Assembly (NCBI GenBank): GCA_030044295.1
Contig: JASHWB010000445.1
Location: 1 to 5,255, forward strand
From: Candidatus Acidiferrales bacterium
GTDB lineage: Bacteria; Acidobacteriota; Terriglobia; Acidiferrales; UBA7541
Direction of reading: 5' to 3'
Length of the DNA: 5,255 nt
Shown: piece by piece, positions 1 through 5,255 of the stretch
How the letters are laid out: every line of letters starts with the position of its first letter
Position numbering within the stretch: the first letter of the stretch is position 1
Position numbers and translations under genes: made by a program
The notes under the pieces: model-generated
Seen by the model: the letters and a program-made list of their open reading frames with translations, nothing else
Told to the model about the DNA's origin: nothing
Database searches by the model: none

Positions 1-1437
1 CGCCGCGCGGTTCCTGCGGTTTGTGTCAACGTCATGCATGATTGGGAATCCAAAAATATAGATGAACGCCCGCTCCCAATAACATGACGGCAAGCTGAAT
101 GACGACAGCACCGGAATCCCAAATTCCTTCGCCGCCTCCTGAAACACGCGGTTGGCCTCGAAAATCGCTTCGCCGGTCCGTGGAATGATCGGCGAAAACC
201 ACATGTGCCCGTTCGTCGGCGTCGGATTGTTCACCGTCCTCGCGCCGATCGAAAACATGGCCAGGCTCGGAATTCCAAATTGTGGCTTATGAACTTTCTC
301 GCGCTGCTCGGGCGTCAGCGGCAGCTTGTAAAACTCGTTCTGCTCGAATTTCGCGCCCGGAATGGCCGAAAATCTCTCCTGGACGTACTCCCAATTCGCC
401 GCGTTGGCCTTTGCCGCTCCGTAGAAACACAACCGGCAGCTCCAATACGGAATCCCTTTGCGCAACGCGTATTCTTGCAGCTCCTTAGAACGTCCGATGT
501 CGCTTTTCTCGATCAGGGCCGTCAGCTCCGGATTGCGCGGCGGAATCTTTTCCTCGAACGCCTGCGTCATGTTGGCAATCATCCCGGTGCCGAGCAGCGG
601 ACTTCCCAGGTCGGGCATGCCGTTGGTTGCGCGCGTGTTTTCGACGTAGTTCAGGATTTCTACCAGCGGAATCAGGTCCTCGTAGTGCGGCGCGTAGACG
701 GTTCCCGAAAGGTACGCTTCGGGCTCTGGCATCAGCCAGAACCCTATCTTCGTCACCACGCCAAAGTTCGATTGCGAGAAAATTCCGTCTATCCACGGAC
801 CAAATCCCGTTTTGTACTCCTGCCACGTTTTCGCACCGGGCATCGCTCCCATGCCCGTGCGGACGATCTCTCCATTCGCCAGCACGACCTCCATTCCGCA
901 GTGCGAATCGAAATGATTCCGATAGTTCGCTGTCAAATATCCGCCGCCCCGATCGAGAGCGTTTCCCATGGGGCTTCCCCATCCCGGGTCGGGCACATCG
1001 ACCCACAGCTTCAGGCCTCGCTCCTGAATGGCACGGTATAAATCGAAGTAACTTACGCCTGGCTCGACCAGCGCGTACGCGTTCTTCTCGTTGATTTCCA
1101 GAATCCTGTCCATGCGTTTCAGATCCAGCACCACGCTGCCCGAATACACGGGTGCCGATCCGCCGTATCCCAGATTCTTTCCCGTCGAAATCGCGTAGAG
1201 CGGAATTTTGTATTGATTTGCGGTGCGCACCACCTGCTGTACCTGCTCCACGGTGTTCGGCGCCACCGCCGCGGACGCCACCAGTTCATCCTTCTCGCCC
1301 CAAAACGGCGAATACGCGTCGCGATAAAGCGCCACGTCCTCATCGCTCGTGAACACCCACTCTTTTCCGACGGCCTGCTCGAATTTAGCCAGCGCTGCGG
1401 AAAAATCCGCGCTGCTCACTCCCGGTGGAACTCGCAT
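1..1437 (-). CDS. 4-alkylphenol oxidase, vanillyl-alcohol/eugenol oxidase family (C-terminus cut by window edge)
   Basis: FAD-dependent enzyme predicted to oxidise para-substituted phenols (vanillyl alcohol, eugenol or 4-cresol type) through a quinone methide. The window holds 479 residues from the start; family members have about 520-560, so roughly 50-80 are missing. Residues about 50-240 form the PCMH-type FAD-binding domain: STGKNLGYGGSAP at 84-96, VEPGV at 124-128, GMEVVLANG at 181-189, and FSQSNFGVVTK then GFWLMP at 220-237. The cap domain follows. Compared with vanillyl-alcohol oxidase from memory, Y91 matches Tyr108 (phenolate binding), D150 in VPDPGWGS matches the catalytic Asp170, and H411 in NGHMWFSP matches His422, which carries covalent FAD. 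4-Cresol dehydrogenase lacks the Asp and uses a Tyr for FAD. The expected second Tyr-Arg pair lies beyond the edge. The ATG at 1437 has GAGGAG six bases upstream. No signal peptide is visible. The gene follows the Tat-signal gene by 40 bases. The family is secure; the exact substrate is unknown. Confidence 0.93.
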   Translation of the reverse strand, partial: MRVPPGVSSADFSAALAKFEQAVGKEWVFTSDEDVALYRDAYSPFWGEKDELVASAAVAPNTVEQVQQVVRTANQYKIPLYAISTGKNLGYGGSAPVYSGSVVLDLKRMDRILEINEKNAYALVEPGVSYFDLYRAIQERGLKLWVDVPDPGWGSPMGNALDRGGGYLTANYRNHFDSHCGMEVVLANGEIVRTGMGAMPGAKTWQEYKTGFGPWIDGIFSQSNFGVVTKIGFWLMPEPEAYLSGTVYAPHYEDLIPLVEILNYVENTRATNGMPDLGSPLLGTGMIANMTQAFEEKIPPRNPELTALIEKSDIGRSKELQEYALRKGIPYWSCRLCFYGAAKANAANWEYVQERFSAIPGAKFEQNEFYKLPLTPEQREKVHKPQFGIPSLAMFSIGARTVNNPTPTNGHMWFSPIIPRTGEAIFEANRVFQEAAKEFGIPVLSSFSLPSCYWERAFIYIFGFPIMHDVDTNRRNRAA

Positions 1438-1443
1438 CGCACA

Positions 1444-1449
1444 CTCCTC
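1444..1449 (-). promoter_or_regulatory. Shine-Dalgarno site of the alkylphenol oxidase gene
   Basis: On the minus strand this reads GAGGAG, six bases before the ATG at 1437. It fixes the start of the oxidase and lies in the 40-base gap after the upstream gene, so the oxidase has its own translation signal although it is probably co-transcribed. Confidence 0.75.
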
Positions 1450-1477
1450 GCTCAGCAGAACGCAATATCGGAATTTT

Positions 1478-2095
1478 CTACGCGTGCGTCGCTTGTTTCA
1501 CGGCGGGAGCGATCACCCAAGTCACTAGATGTTCCCATTCGCCGCGAGCCTCATCAGCCCGATCCGAATATCGGGCCGTCATCGTGCGCCCTCTCTCGAT
1601 CGGGAAACGCGTCACCATTTCCGCCATTTTTTCCGGCCATCGTTCCGCGCTTGTTTCCAGTTCTGCGGCAAGCGTCAAACTCTCCACCGGTCCGGCGAAC
1701 TCGTGTTCGACGCGCGCGCCAACCCTGCGATGATCCACTCGCAGTGCAACACGCATCCCCGCGTCGCGCGCCAGCATTTCAAGGCAGAAGATCGCTCCGG
1801 GGGCGGTCAACCCGGCAATCGCCGCCGGGCCGCGCTTCCAGCGATGATAGAGATCGTCATACCATATCTGCGTGACGTCGGCGCGGATGGCGTGCGTCGC
1901 CAGCGCCCTGCGTTGTATTTCCTCGGCGAAACGCGCGCAAGCCGAATACCGCTTGTCGAAAATAATCTTGTACAGCGGCTCGGTCGTCAGTTCCTCACCG
2001 TCGCCGAAGATTCCTGGCGACGCTCCGGCTCGCGCTGCAATTGGCAAACTCAGCGCCGCCATGCCCATGTGCAGGAACTCCCTGCGATTGGTCAT
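1478..2095 (-). CDS. Tat-signal protein of unknown family, probable partner of the downstream flavoenzyme
   Basis: A 205-residue exported protein that I cannot assign to a named family. Residues 3-8 (NRREFL) fit the twin-arginine consensus, followed by a hydrophobic stretch (about 10-21) and a likely cleavage site after ARA (21-23). The mature part has a compact block at about 41-110 with FDKRY, ADVTQIWYDDLYHRW, AGLT and FCLEMLAR, which looks like a conserved globular domain. The last third is charged and mostly helical. There is no CxxCH haem site, so it is not the cytochrome subunit that accompanies 4-cresol dehydrogenase. The ATG at 2095 is preferred because the Tat motif begins right after it and a G-run lies just upstream; an in-frame start at 2149 would overlap the candidate promoter. 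It is the first gene of the operon, 40 bases before the signal-less oxidase. A role as Tat escort or accessory subunit is inference. A stand-alone periplasmic protein is equally possible. Confidence 0.85.
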   Translation of the reverse strand: MTNRREFLHMGMAALSLPIAARAGASPGIFGDGEELTTEPLYKIIFDKRYSACARFAEEIQRRALATHAIRADVTQIWYDDLYHRWKRGPAAIAGLTAPGAIFCLEMLARDAGMRVALRVDHRRVGARVEHEFAGPVESLTLAAELETSAERWPEKMAEMVTRFPIERGRTMTARYSDRADEARGEWEHLVTWVIAPAVKQATHA

Positions 2096-2120
2096 TGTGA
2101 CCCCCCGATTGCTTGCGACG

Positions 2121-2149
2121 CATATATCACCGCTCGCCTCATCAAGCAA
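2121..2149 (-). promoter_or_regulatory. candidate sigma70-like promoter for the Tat-protein/oxidase operon
   Basis: On the minus strand, TTGCTT (2149-2144) and TATATG (2126-2121) are separated by 17 bases. This predicts transcription from about 2114 and a leader of about 19 bases that includes the G-run before the ATG at 2095. Each box matches the consensus at about four of six positions, so this is plausible but unproven. Confidence 0.35.
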
Positions 2150-2156
2150 GTTCGCT

Positions 2157-2182
2157 CGACGGTTTGCTCGGGCAAATCGTCG
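2157..2182. repeat. 11-bp inverted repeat in the divergent promoter region
   Basis: Arms CGACGGTTTGC and GCAAATCGTCG flank a TCGG loop and are complementary at 10 of 11 positions; the odd pair is G opposite T. The element ends eight bases upstream of the candidate -35 box of the minus-strand operon and about 70 bases upstream of the candidate plus-strand promoter. No T-run follows on either strand, so it is not an ordinary terminator. A binding site for a dimeric regulator is the simplest reading. Confidence 0.6.
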
Positions 2183-2254
2183 CCCCGCTAGACGCGGTGT
2201 TTTCCGCGCGGGTCGGACCGTCTATTCGTGTCTCCATGTCCCGCATATCCTCGA

Positions 2255-2285
2255 CTGACACCGTCTCGCGAATGTGCGGTATAGT
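2255..2285 (+). promoter_or_regulatory. candidate promoter for the secreted 215-residue protein
   Basis: CTGACA (2255-2260, five of six matches to the -35 consensus) and TATAGT (2280-2285, five of six to the -10) are separated by 19 bases, slightly longer than ideal. Transcription would start near 2292, giving a leader of about 53 bases. A GGAG at 2329-2332 lies 12 bases before the ATG, a long spacing for a ribosome binding site. Confidence 0.35.
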
Positions 2286-2344
2286 AACCGCGCCGTGGGC
2301 GCACAACTCCCGCTTTCCGCCTCGCATCGGAGACACCAGCCCTC

Positions 2345-2992
2345 ATGGGAATAAAGCGAGCATCGCTTGCGCAACTCTCCTCACTCGCCGCTCTGCTGAT
2401 TCTGCTCGCCGTTCCTGCCTCTGCACAAAAGTCCTCCTCGCCCAATCCCGAATCCTCTTTGCCTCACGACCAGCACGCAGGCCTGACCATCTCCGCCGCG
2501 CCGCTCACCAATCCTTCGCGCGCCAAACACATCTTCGGAAAATCCAATCCGATTGAGGCAGGAATTCTTCCGGTCGAAGTTTTCTTGCGCAACGACACGT
2601 CCCAGCCCATCCAGATCGCCCTCGATACCATCGAACTCGACATTCATTACCAGAACGGCAGCATGGACGGCGTCGACTCGCTTGCCCCGGAACAAGTGGC
2701 CAGCGCCATCGCTCACCCGCAAGGTCTCTCGGCACCTCACGAGCGCCGTTTTCCCATCGGTATCTCTCCAATCGGCGATAAGAAAACCGAAAAAGCTCTC
2801 GAAACCATCCGGCCGCTTGCTCTCAACTCCGATATCGTCCCGCCGATGGGCTCGATTCACGGCTACCTCTTCTTCGATCTCCAACACGATCTATCGCTCG
2901 TGAATCAATCAAGTCTCTACGTCCCCGACGCGGTCATCATTCCGTCCAAAAAGCCGCTCATTTTCTTCGAAGTCTCCTTCGCCAACCGCTAA
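2345..2992 (+). CDS. secreted protein of unknown function
   Basis: A complete 215-residue protein that I do not recognise by family. Residues 1-27 are a typical Sec signal peptide: K4 and R5, a hydrophobic run LAALLILLAV, and a cleavage site after ASA (25-27). There is no lipobox Cys, so it should be released to the periplasm or outside. The mature protein starts with a Ser/Pro-rich linker and continues with alternating hydrophobic patterns (LPVEVFLRNDT, IQIALDTIELDIHY, HGYLFFDL, PLIFFEVSF near the C-terminus), which suggest a beta-sandwich fold. No catalytic or metal-binding motif stands out. The ATG is chosen because the signal peptide follows at once; the Shine-Dalgarno site is weak. It is transcribed divergently from the oxidase operon, and the next plus-strand gene lies 787 bases away, so it appears to be monocistronic. 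I see no convincing terminator after its TAA. A functional link to its neighbours is not evident. Confidence 0.85.
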   Translation: MGIKRASLAQLSSLAALLILLAVPASAQKSSSPNPESSLPHDQHAGLTISAAPLTNPSRAKHIFGKSNPIEAGILPVEVFLRNDTSQPIQIALDTIELDIHYQNGSMDGVDSLAPEQVASAIAHPQGLSAPHERRFPIGISPIGDKKTEKALETIRPLALNSDIVPPMGSIHGYLFFDLQHDLSLVNQSSLYVPDAVIIPSKKPLIFFEVSFANR

Positions 2993-3094
2993 GCCTCCCG
3001 AGTCGTGTAATACCCTGGCGGACGTGAAACGCTGTGCAGCAGGAGGACTCCGCAATCCGGCTCCTTGATGGTCCACGCTGATGTAAATAACTGC

Positions 3095-3124
3095 CAAATT
3101 GCGGTATTCGACGTTCGCAATTTG
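3095..3124. repeat. perfect 9-bp inverted repeat
   Basis: CAAATTGCG (3095-3103) and CGCAATTTG (3116-3124) are exact reverse complements around a 12-base loop. It lies about 100 bases after the secreted-protein gene. No T-run follows, so it is a poor terminator. It could be a regulator site or an RNA stem. Confidence 0.6.
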
Positions 3125-3243
3125 CATCTAAACAAACTCCGGTGCCATCGGTTCGCTCGGTTTTGCGTACTTTTACGGATAGACCCGATGGCCCAAAGCG
3201 TGCTACCGTATATCGTTTTTGCTGTTGGTGCAGGACCTGTTGG

Positions 3244-3274
3244 GTGGCCAGCTCCAGGTACTGGAACTGGCCAC
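3244..3274 (-). repeat. strong 14-bp hairpin with a 3-base loop
   Basis: The arms are GTGGCCAG-x-TCCAG and CTGGA-x-CTGGCCAC around a three-base loop. Thirteen of 14 pairs are Watson-Crick. The odd pair is C-A in a plus-strand RNA but U-G in a minus-strand RNA, so the stem is continuous only in the minus-strand transcript. CCTGT (3236-3240) and ACAGG (3282-3286) can add a short outer stem. No T-run follows on either side. It is the most stable local structure in the gap. Confidence 0.7.
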
Positions 3275-3361
3275 GGGAGCGACAGGCCGCTCATGAGTGG
3301 TCGCATAGGTGGCGGAAGTGAAATCTGCGTTGCAGGATGTACTAGGGACATTAAAGGTCGC

Positions 3362-3390
3362 GTCCGCCGGTCCAGCGCGCCGCTGCGGAC
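3362..3390. repeat. imperfect nested inverted repeat
   Basis: GTCCGC (3362-3367) and GCGGAC (3385-3390) pair perfectly. Inside, AGCG and CGCT can form a smaller stem around a CGC loop, with a six-base bulge on one side. GC-rich DNA forms such pairs by chance, so its weight comes mainly from its place among the other inverted repeats of the gap. Confidence 0.4.
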
Positions 3391-3429
3391 CTGTTACCGC
3401 GCCGATAGGGATGCTTTCTGCCGCTCGAT

Positions 3430-3443
3430 TTTGGCGCGCCAAA
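3430..3443. repeat. perfect 14-bp palindrome
   Basis: TTTGGCGCGCCAAA is identical on both strands, with no spacer. Such a site suits a symmetric DNA-binding dimer better than an RNA hairpin. It lies about 350 bases before the S55-like gene and about 40 bases before an A-rich island. Confidence 0.6.
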
Positions 3444-3741
3444 GGCCGGAACACCCAATCAACCTTGGACACATGTAAGCTGTTGAAAATAAATGCTGAT
3501 AAAAAACAAAGGGCGGAACGTCCCGGTGCATCTTCTCATCGAGAATCGGTCTTAACACCGAGGCTCCGACCCTTGGCCCCTAGAATCGACGAACTTCGCC
3601 CTGGAAATGAAACTGCCCCTCTGCGCGACCTCCCGGGCCGCGCCTCGGTCGCTTGCTCCGCCTCCAACATCGGTGGACGCGTAGGTCGCGGGCCAGATCG
3701 AACCGTCCGAAGCGACCCCCATTCGAGTAACGCCGGCGCAT

Positions 3742-3770
3742 TTGCCTCGCCGTCTGCCACCGCGTATGAT
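3742..3770 (+). promoter_or_regulatory. candidate promoter giving a leaderless mRNA for the S55-like gene
   Basis: TTGCCT (3742-3747) and TATGAT (3765-3770) are separated by exactly 17 bases. Transcription would begin about seven bases after the -10 box, near 3777, while the ATG is at 3780. The leader would be zero to a few bases long. Consistent with this, no Shine-Dalgarno-like purine run precedes the ATG. Confidence 0.45.
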
Positions 3771-3779
3771 GTCCGCCTT

Positions 3780-5255
3780 ATGCCCAGCGCCTTCGGCAGA
3801 CTGTGGCTCCTGGTAGTCGCTGTGGCGGCGCTCGCCTGCGCTCTTCCCGCGTCTGCAGGAAATGCTCCACAAATTTTCCCTGCAAGCCAAGTCAAACCGG
3901 GCATGGCTGGCGTGATGTACACCATCTTTCAGGGCGACCAGGTAGAGAAGGTTGACGTTCAAGTCATTGGTGTCCTGCCGAACGCCCTTGGGCCTAAGCA
4001 GGACGTGATCCTGGTCAAGCTTCTGGGTGCGCAAGCGGCCGAAACTGGCGTCGTCGCGGGCATGAGCGGCAGCCCTGTGTACATCGACGGCAAACTTCTG
4101 GGCGCGCTCTCTGTGAAGCTCGGTGCCTTCACGAAAGATGCTATCGGCGGCGTCACTCCGATTGGCGATATGCTCCAGGTGGCGCAATATCGGTCGCCTT
4201 CGAATCTGCGGAACGCCAGCGCCGCGCCGCCAACTGCTCGCCATCGCGCAGCCGTTTCCACCACAACTGCTGCGCCGGGCTCAATTGCTGCCGCGCCTTC
4301 GCAGAGCTTCGCAAAGCCGGTTTCTGTCGGCGGCGGGCAATTCCTCGTTCCCATTGAAACGCCGCTTGTCACTGCCGGACTGTATCCGCAGGCCCTCGAT
4401 TTCTTCAATAAGCAGTTTTCATCTTGGGGTATGGCCACGATGGCGGGAGGGACCGCCCCGGCTTCGCCATCCGATTCCAAGGTTCAACCTGGTGACATGA
4501 TCGGAATCGACCTGATTCGCGGCGATCTTTCAGTCAGCGCTGGCTGCACGATTACCGCGGTCGAAGGCAATAGCATTCTCGCATGCGGCCATCCGCTCTT
4601 CGGCTTCGGTGCCGTCCAGATGCCCATCTCCGCCGCGCACGTCGTAATGACGCTTGCTTCGGCGCAGTCATCCACCAAGGTCATCACCACCGGCGGCGTA
4701 ATCGGCACTCTCACGCAAGACCGCCAGACGGCTATCAGTGGTGTGCTCGGCGCAGGCCCCCCCATGGTGCCCGTCAACCTGACTCTTGAAACGCCCGACG
4801 GCGAGAACAAATACCACTTCGAAGTTGTGCAAAGCCCGCAGCTGACCGCTCAGCTCGTCGCCACTGCGGCATACAACGGCATCACGGGCAGCGCGGCGTA
4901 CGATCAAAGCACCACTCTACAGCTCGAAGGCAATATCGATCTCAAAGGCCATGCTCCGGTGCGCCTCGAAGATCTATTCGCGCCCACCGACCAGAGCACG
5001 CCCGCCGGGTTTTTTCTGGCCACTTCCGTGGAGTCCGATTTCGCGCAGATTTACTCCAATCCCTACGAGCTTCCGCAAATCGAGCGCGTCGATCTAACCG
5101 TGAAAGCGCTTCCCGATCGCCGCTGGGCCATGATTGACGACGCCTGGGTCGAAAAGAGCGAAGTGCATCCCGGCGAGTCCGTCAATGTGCGCGTGCTCCT
5201 GCGGCCCTACCGCGGCACGCCCTTCATTCAGCAAATTCCGATCACCATTCCGCAG
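3780..5255 (+). CDS. secreted SpoIVB-S55-peptidase-like protein with reversed motif order (C-terminus cut by window edge)
   Basis: The 492 residues present start with a Sec signal peptide (hydrophobic 8-22, cleavage after ASA 24-26). Residues about 30-130 resemble the C-terminal half of the SpoIVB S55 domain: KPGMAGVMYT, then GMSGSPVYIDGKLLGALS at 94-111, with S96 in the place of the nucleophile. An Ala/Pro/Ser-rich linker spans about 140-180. Residues about 245-330 resemble the N-terminal half: a beta region, CGHPLFGFG with H271 as candidate catalytic His, and GTLTQDRQTAISGVLG at 309-324. The remainder looks like beta-rich secreted domains. In Bacillus SpoIVB the His precedes the Ser and an Asp lies 15 residues before it; here the order is reversed and no Asp occupies that place. 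The protein may be a permuted peptidase or a non-catalytic relative. The ATG is chosen for the signal peptide; the frame stays open upstream to 3309. No Shine-Dalgarno site is visible. The substrate is unknown. Confidence 0.88.
   Translation, partial: MPSAFGRLWLLVVAVAALACALPASAGNAPQIFPASQVKPGMAGVMYTIFQGDQVEKVDVQVIGVLPNALGPKQDVILVKLLGAQAAETGVVAGMSGSPVYIDGKLLGALSVKLGAFTKDAIGGVTPIGDMLQVAQYRSPSNLRNASAAPPTARHRAAVSTTTAAPGSIAAAPSQSFAKPVSVGGGQFLVPIETPLVTAGLYPQALDFFNKQFSSWGMATMAGGTAPASPSDSKVQPGDMIGIDLIRGDLSVSAGCTITAVEGNSILACGHPLFGFGAVQMPISAAHVVMTLASAQSSTKVITTGGVIGTLTQDRQTAISGVLGAGPPMVPVNLTLETPDGENKYHFEVVQSPQLTAQLVATAAYNGITGSAAYDQSTTLQLEGNIDLKGHAPVRLEDLFAPTDQSTPAGFFLATSVESDFAQIYSNPYELPQIERVDLTVKALPDRRWAMIDDAWVEKSEVHPGESVNVRVLLRPYRGTPFIQQIPITIPQ

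Larger units (their letters stand above)
2993..3779. other. 787-base intergenic region with several inverted repeats and no supported gene
   Basis: No frame on either strand combines a start, a ribosome binding site and a recognisable protein. I looked for tRNA, tmRNA, RNase P and SRP signatures and saw none. The part at about 3060-3510 contains inverted repeats at 3095-3124, 3244-3274, 3362-3390 and 3430-3443, then an A-rich island at about 3483-3510. In the frame of the gene at 3780 there are stops at about 3297 and 3306, after which the frame stays open to the window end. The translation upstream of 3780 is Arg/Ser/Pro-rich and looks like chance openness in GC-rich DNA. A decayed gene, a structured RNA or a small mobile remnant are all possible. 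Confidence 0.6.

Noticed and set aside
205..1041. 278-codon plus-strand open frame
   Set aside because: Antisense to the flavoenzyme, whose minus-strand frame contains all the family motifs. The plus frame gives an Arg/His-rich product without any recognisable domain.
1213..2191. Overlapping plus-strand open frames of about 220 codons
   Set aside because: They are antisense to the Tat-signal gene and the oxidase start and have Arg/Pro/Ser-rich products, typical of mirror frames in GC-rich DNA.
2381..2887. Minus-strand open frame of 168 codons across the secreted-protein gene
   Set aside because: The plus-strand frame has a textbook signal peptide and beta-rich pattern; the antisense product is Gly/Arg-rich with no motif.
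3065..3478. Plus-strand 137-codon and minus-strand 89- and 120-codon open frames in the gap
   Set aside because: None has a clear ribosome binding site, all overlap one another, and the products have no recognisable domain. A short unknown gene cannot be excluded.
3500..3526. Possible minus-strand intrinsic terminator (short GC stem followed by TTTGTTTTTT)
   Set aside because: The stem has only five pairs with a bulge and there is no minus-strand gene to its right that it could end.
3684..3717. GGTCGC/GCGACC inverted repeat upstream of the S55-like gene
   Set aside because: Only six pairs around a 22-base spacer; expected by chance in DNA this GC-rich.
3793..3842. Lipoprotein signal (Cys20) in the S55-like protein
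   Set aside because: The sequence before Cys20 is Ala-Leu-Ala, lacking the usual Leu at -3, and a better signal peptidase I site (ASA) follows at 24-26.
3552..4244. Minus-strand open frame of 230 codons
   Set aside because: It covers the promoter, signal peptide and GMSGSP region of the S55-like gene in antisense and has no motif of its own.

Overview
This window is GC-rich bacterial DNA holding four protein genes, two of them cut by the window edges, and one long stretch without a convincing gene. Codon use, the secreted hypothetical proteins, and the pairing of a vanillyl-alcohol-oxidase-type flavoenzyme with a long SpoIVB-S55-like secreted protein suggest an Acidobacteriota-like soil bacterium. 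That placement is inference; no marker gene is present.

Left part (1-2095, minus strand): a two-gene operon read right to left. The promoter-proximal gene encodes a 205-residue protein with a twin-arginine (Tat) signal and no family I can name. After a 40-base gap comes a 4-alkylphenol oxidase of the vanillyl-alcohol oxidase / eugenol oxidase / 4-cresol dehydrogenase family, which runs off the left edge. The oxidase has no signal peptide, so the Tat protein may act as its export partner or chaperone.

Middle (2096-2992): a 249-base divergent intergenic region with a candidate promoter for each direction and a strong inverted repeat between them. It is followed on the plus strand by a 215-residue secreted protein of unknown function.

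Positions 2993-3779 form a 787-base gap with no supported gene. It contains several clear inverted repeats, an A-rich island and one long open frame that is probably accidental. It ends in a sigma70-like promoter placed so close to the next start codon that the mRNA would be leaderless or nearly so.

Right part (3780-5255, plus strand): a secreted SpoIVB-S55-like protein, open at the right edge. Its Ser motif (GMSGSP) lies before its His motif (GHP), the reverse of the order in Bacillus SpoIVB. This looks like a circularly permuted relative of the S55 peptidase domain and is the most unusual protein feature here, together with the Tat-protein/flavoenzyme pair.
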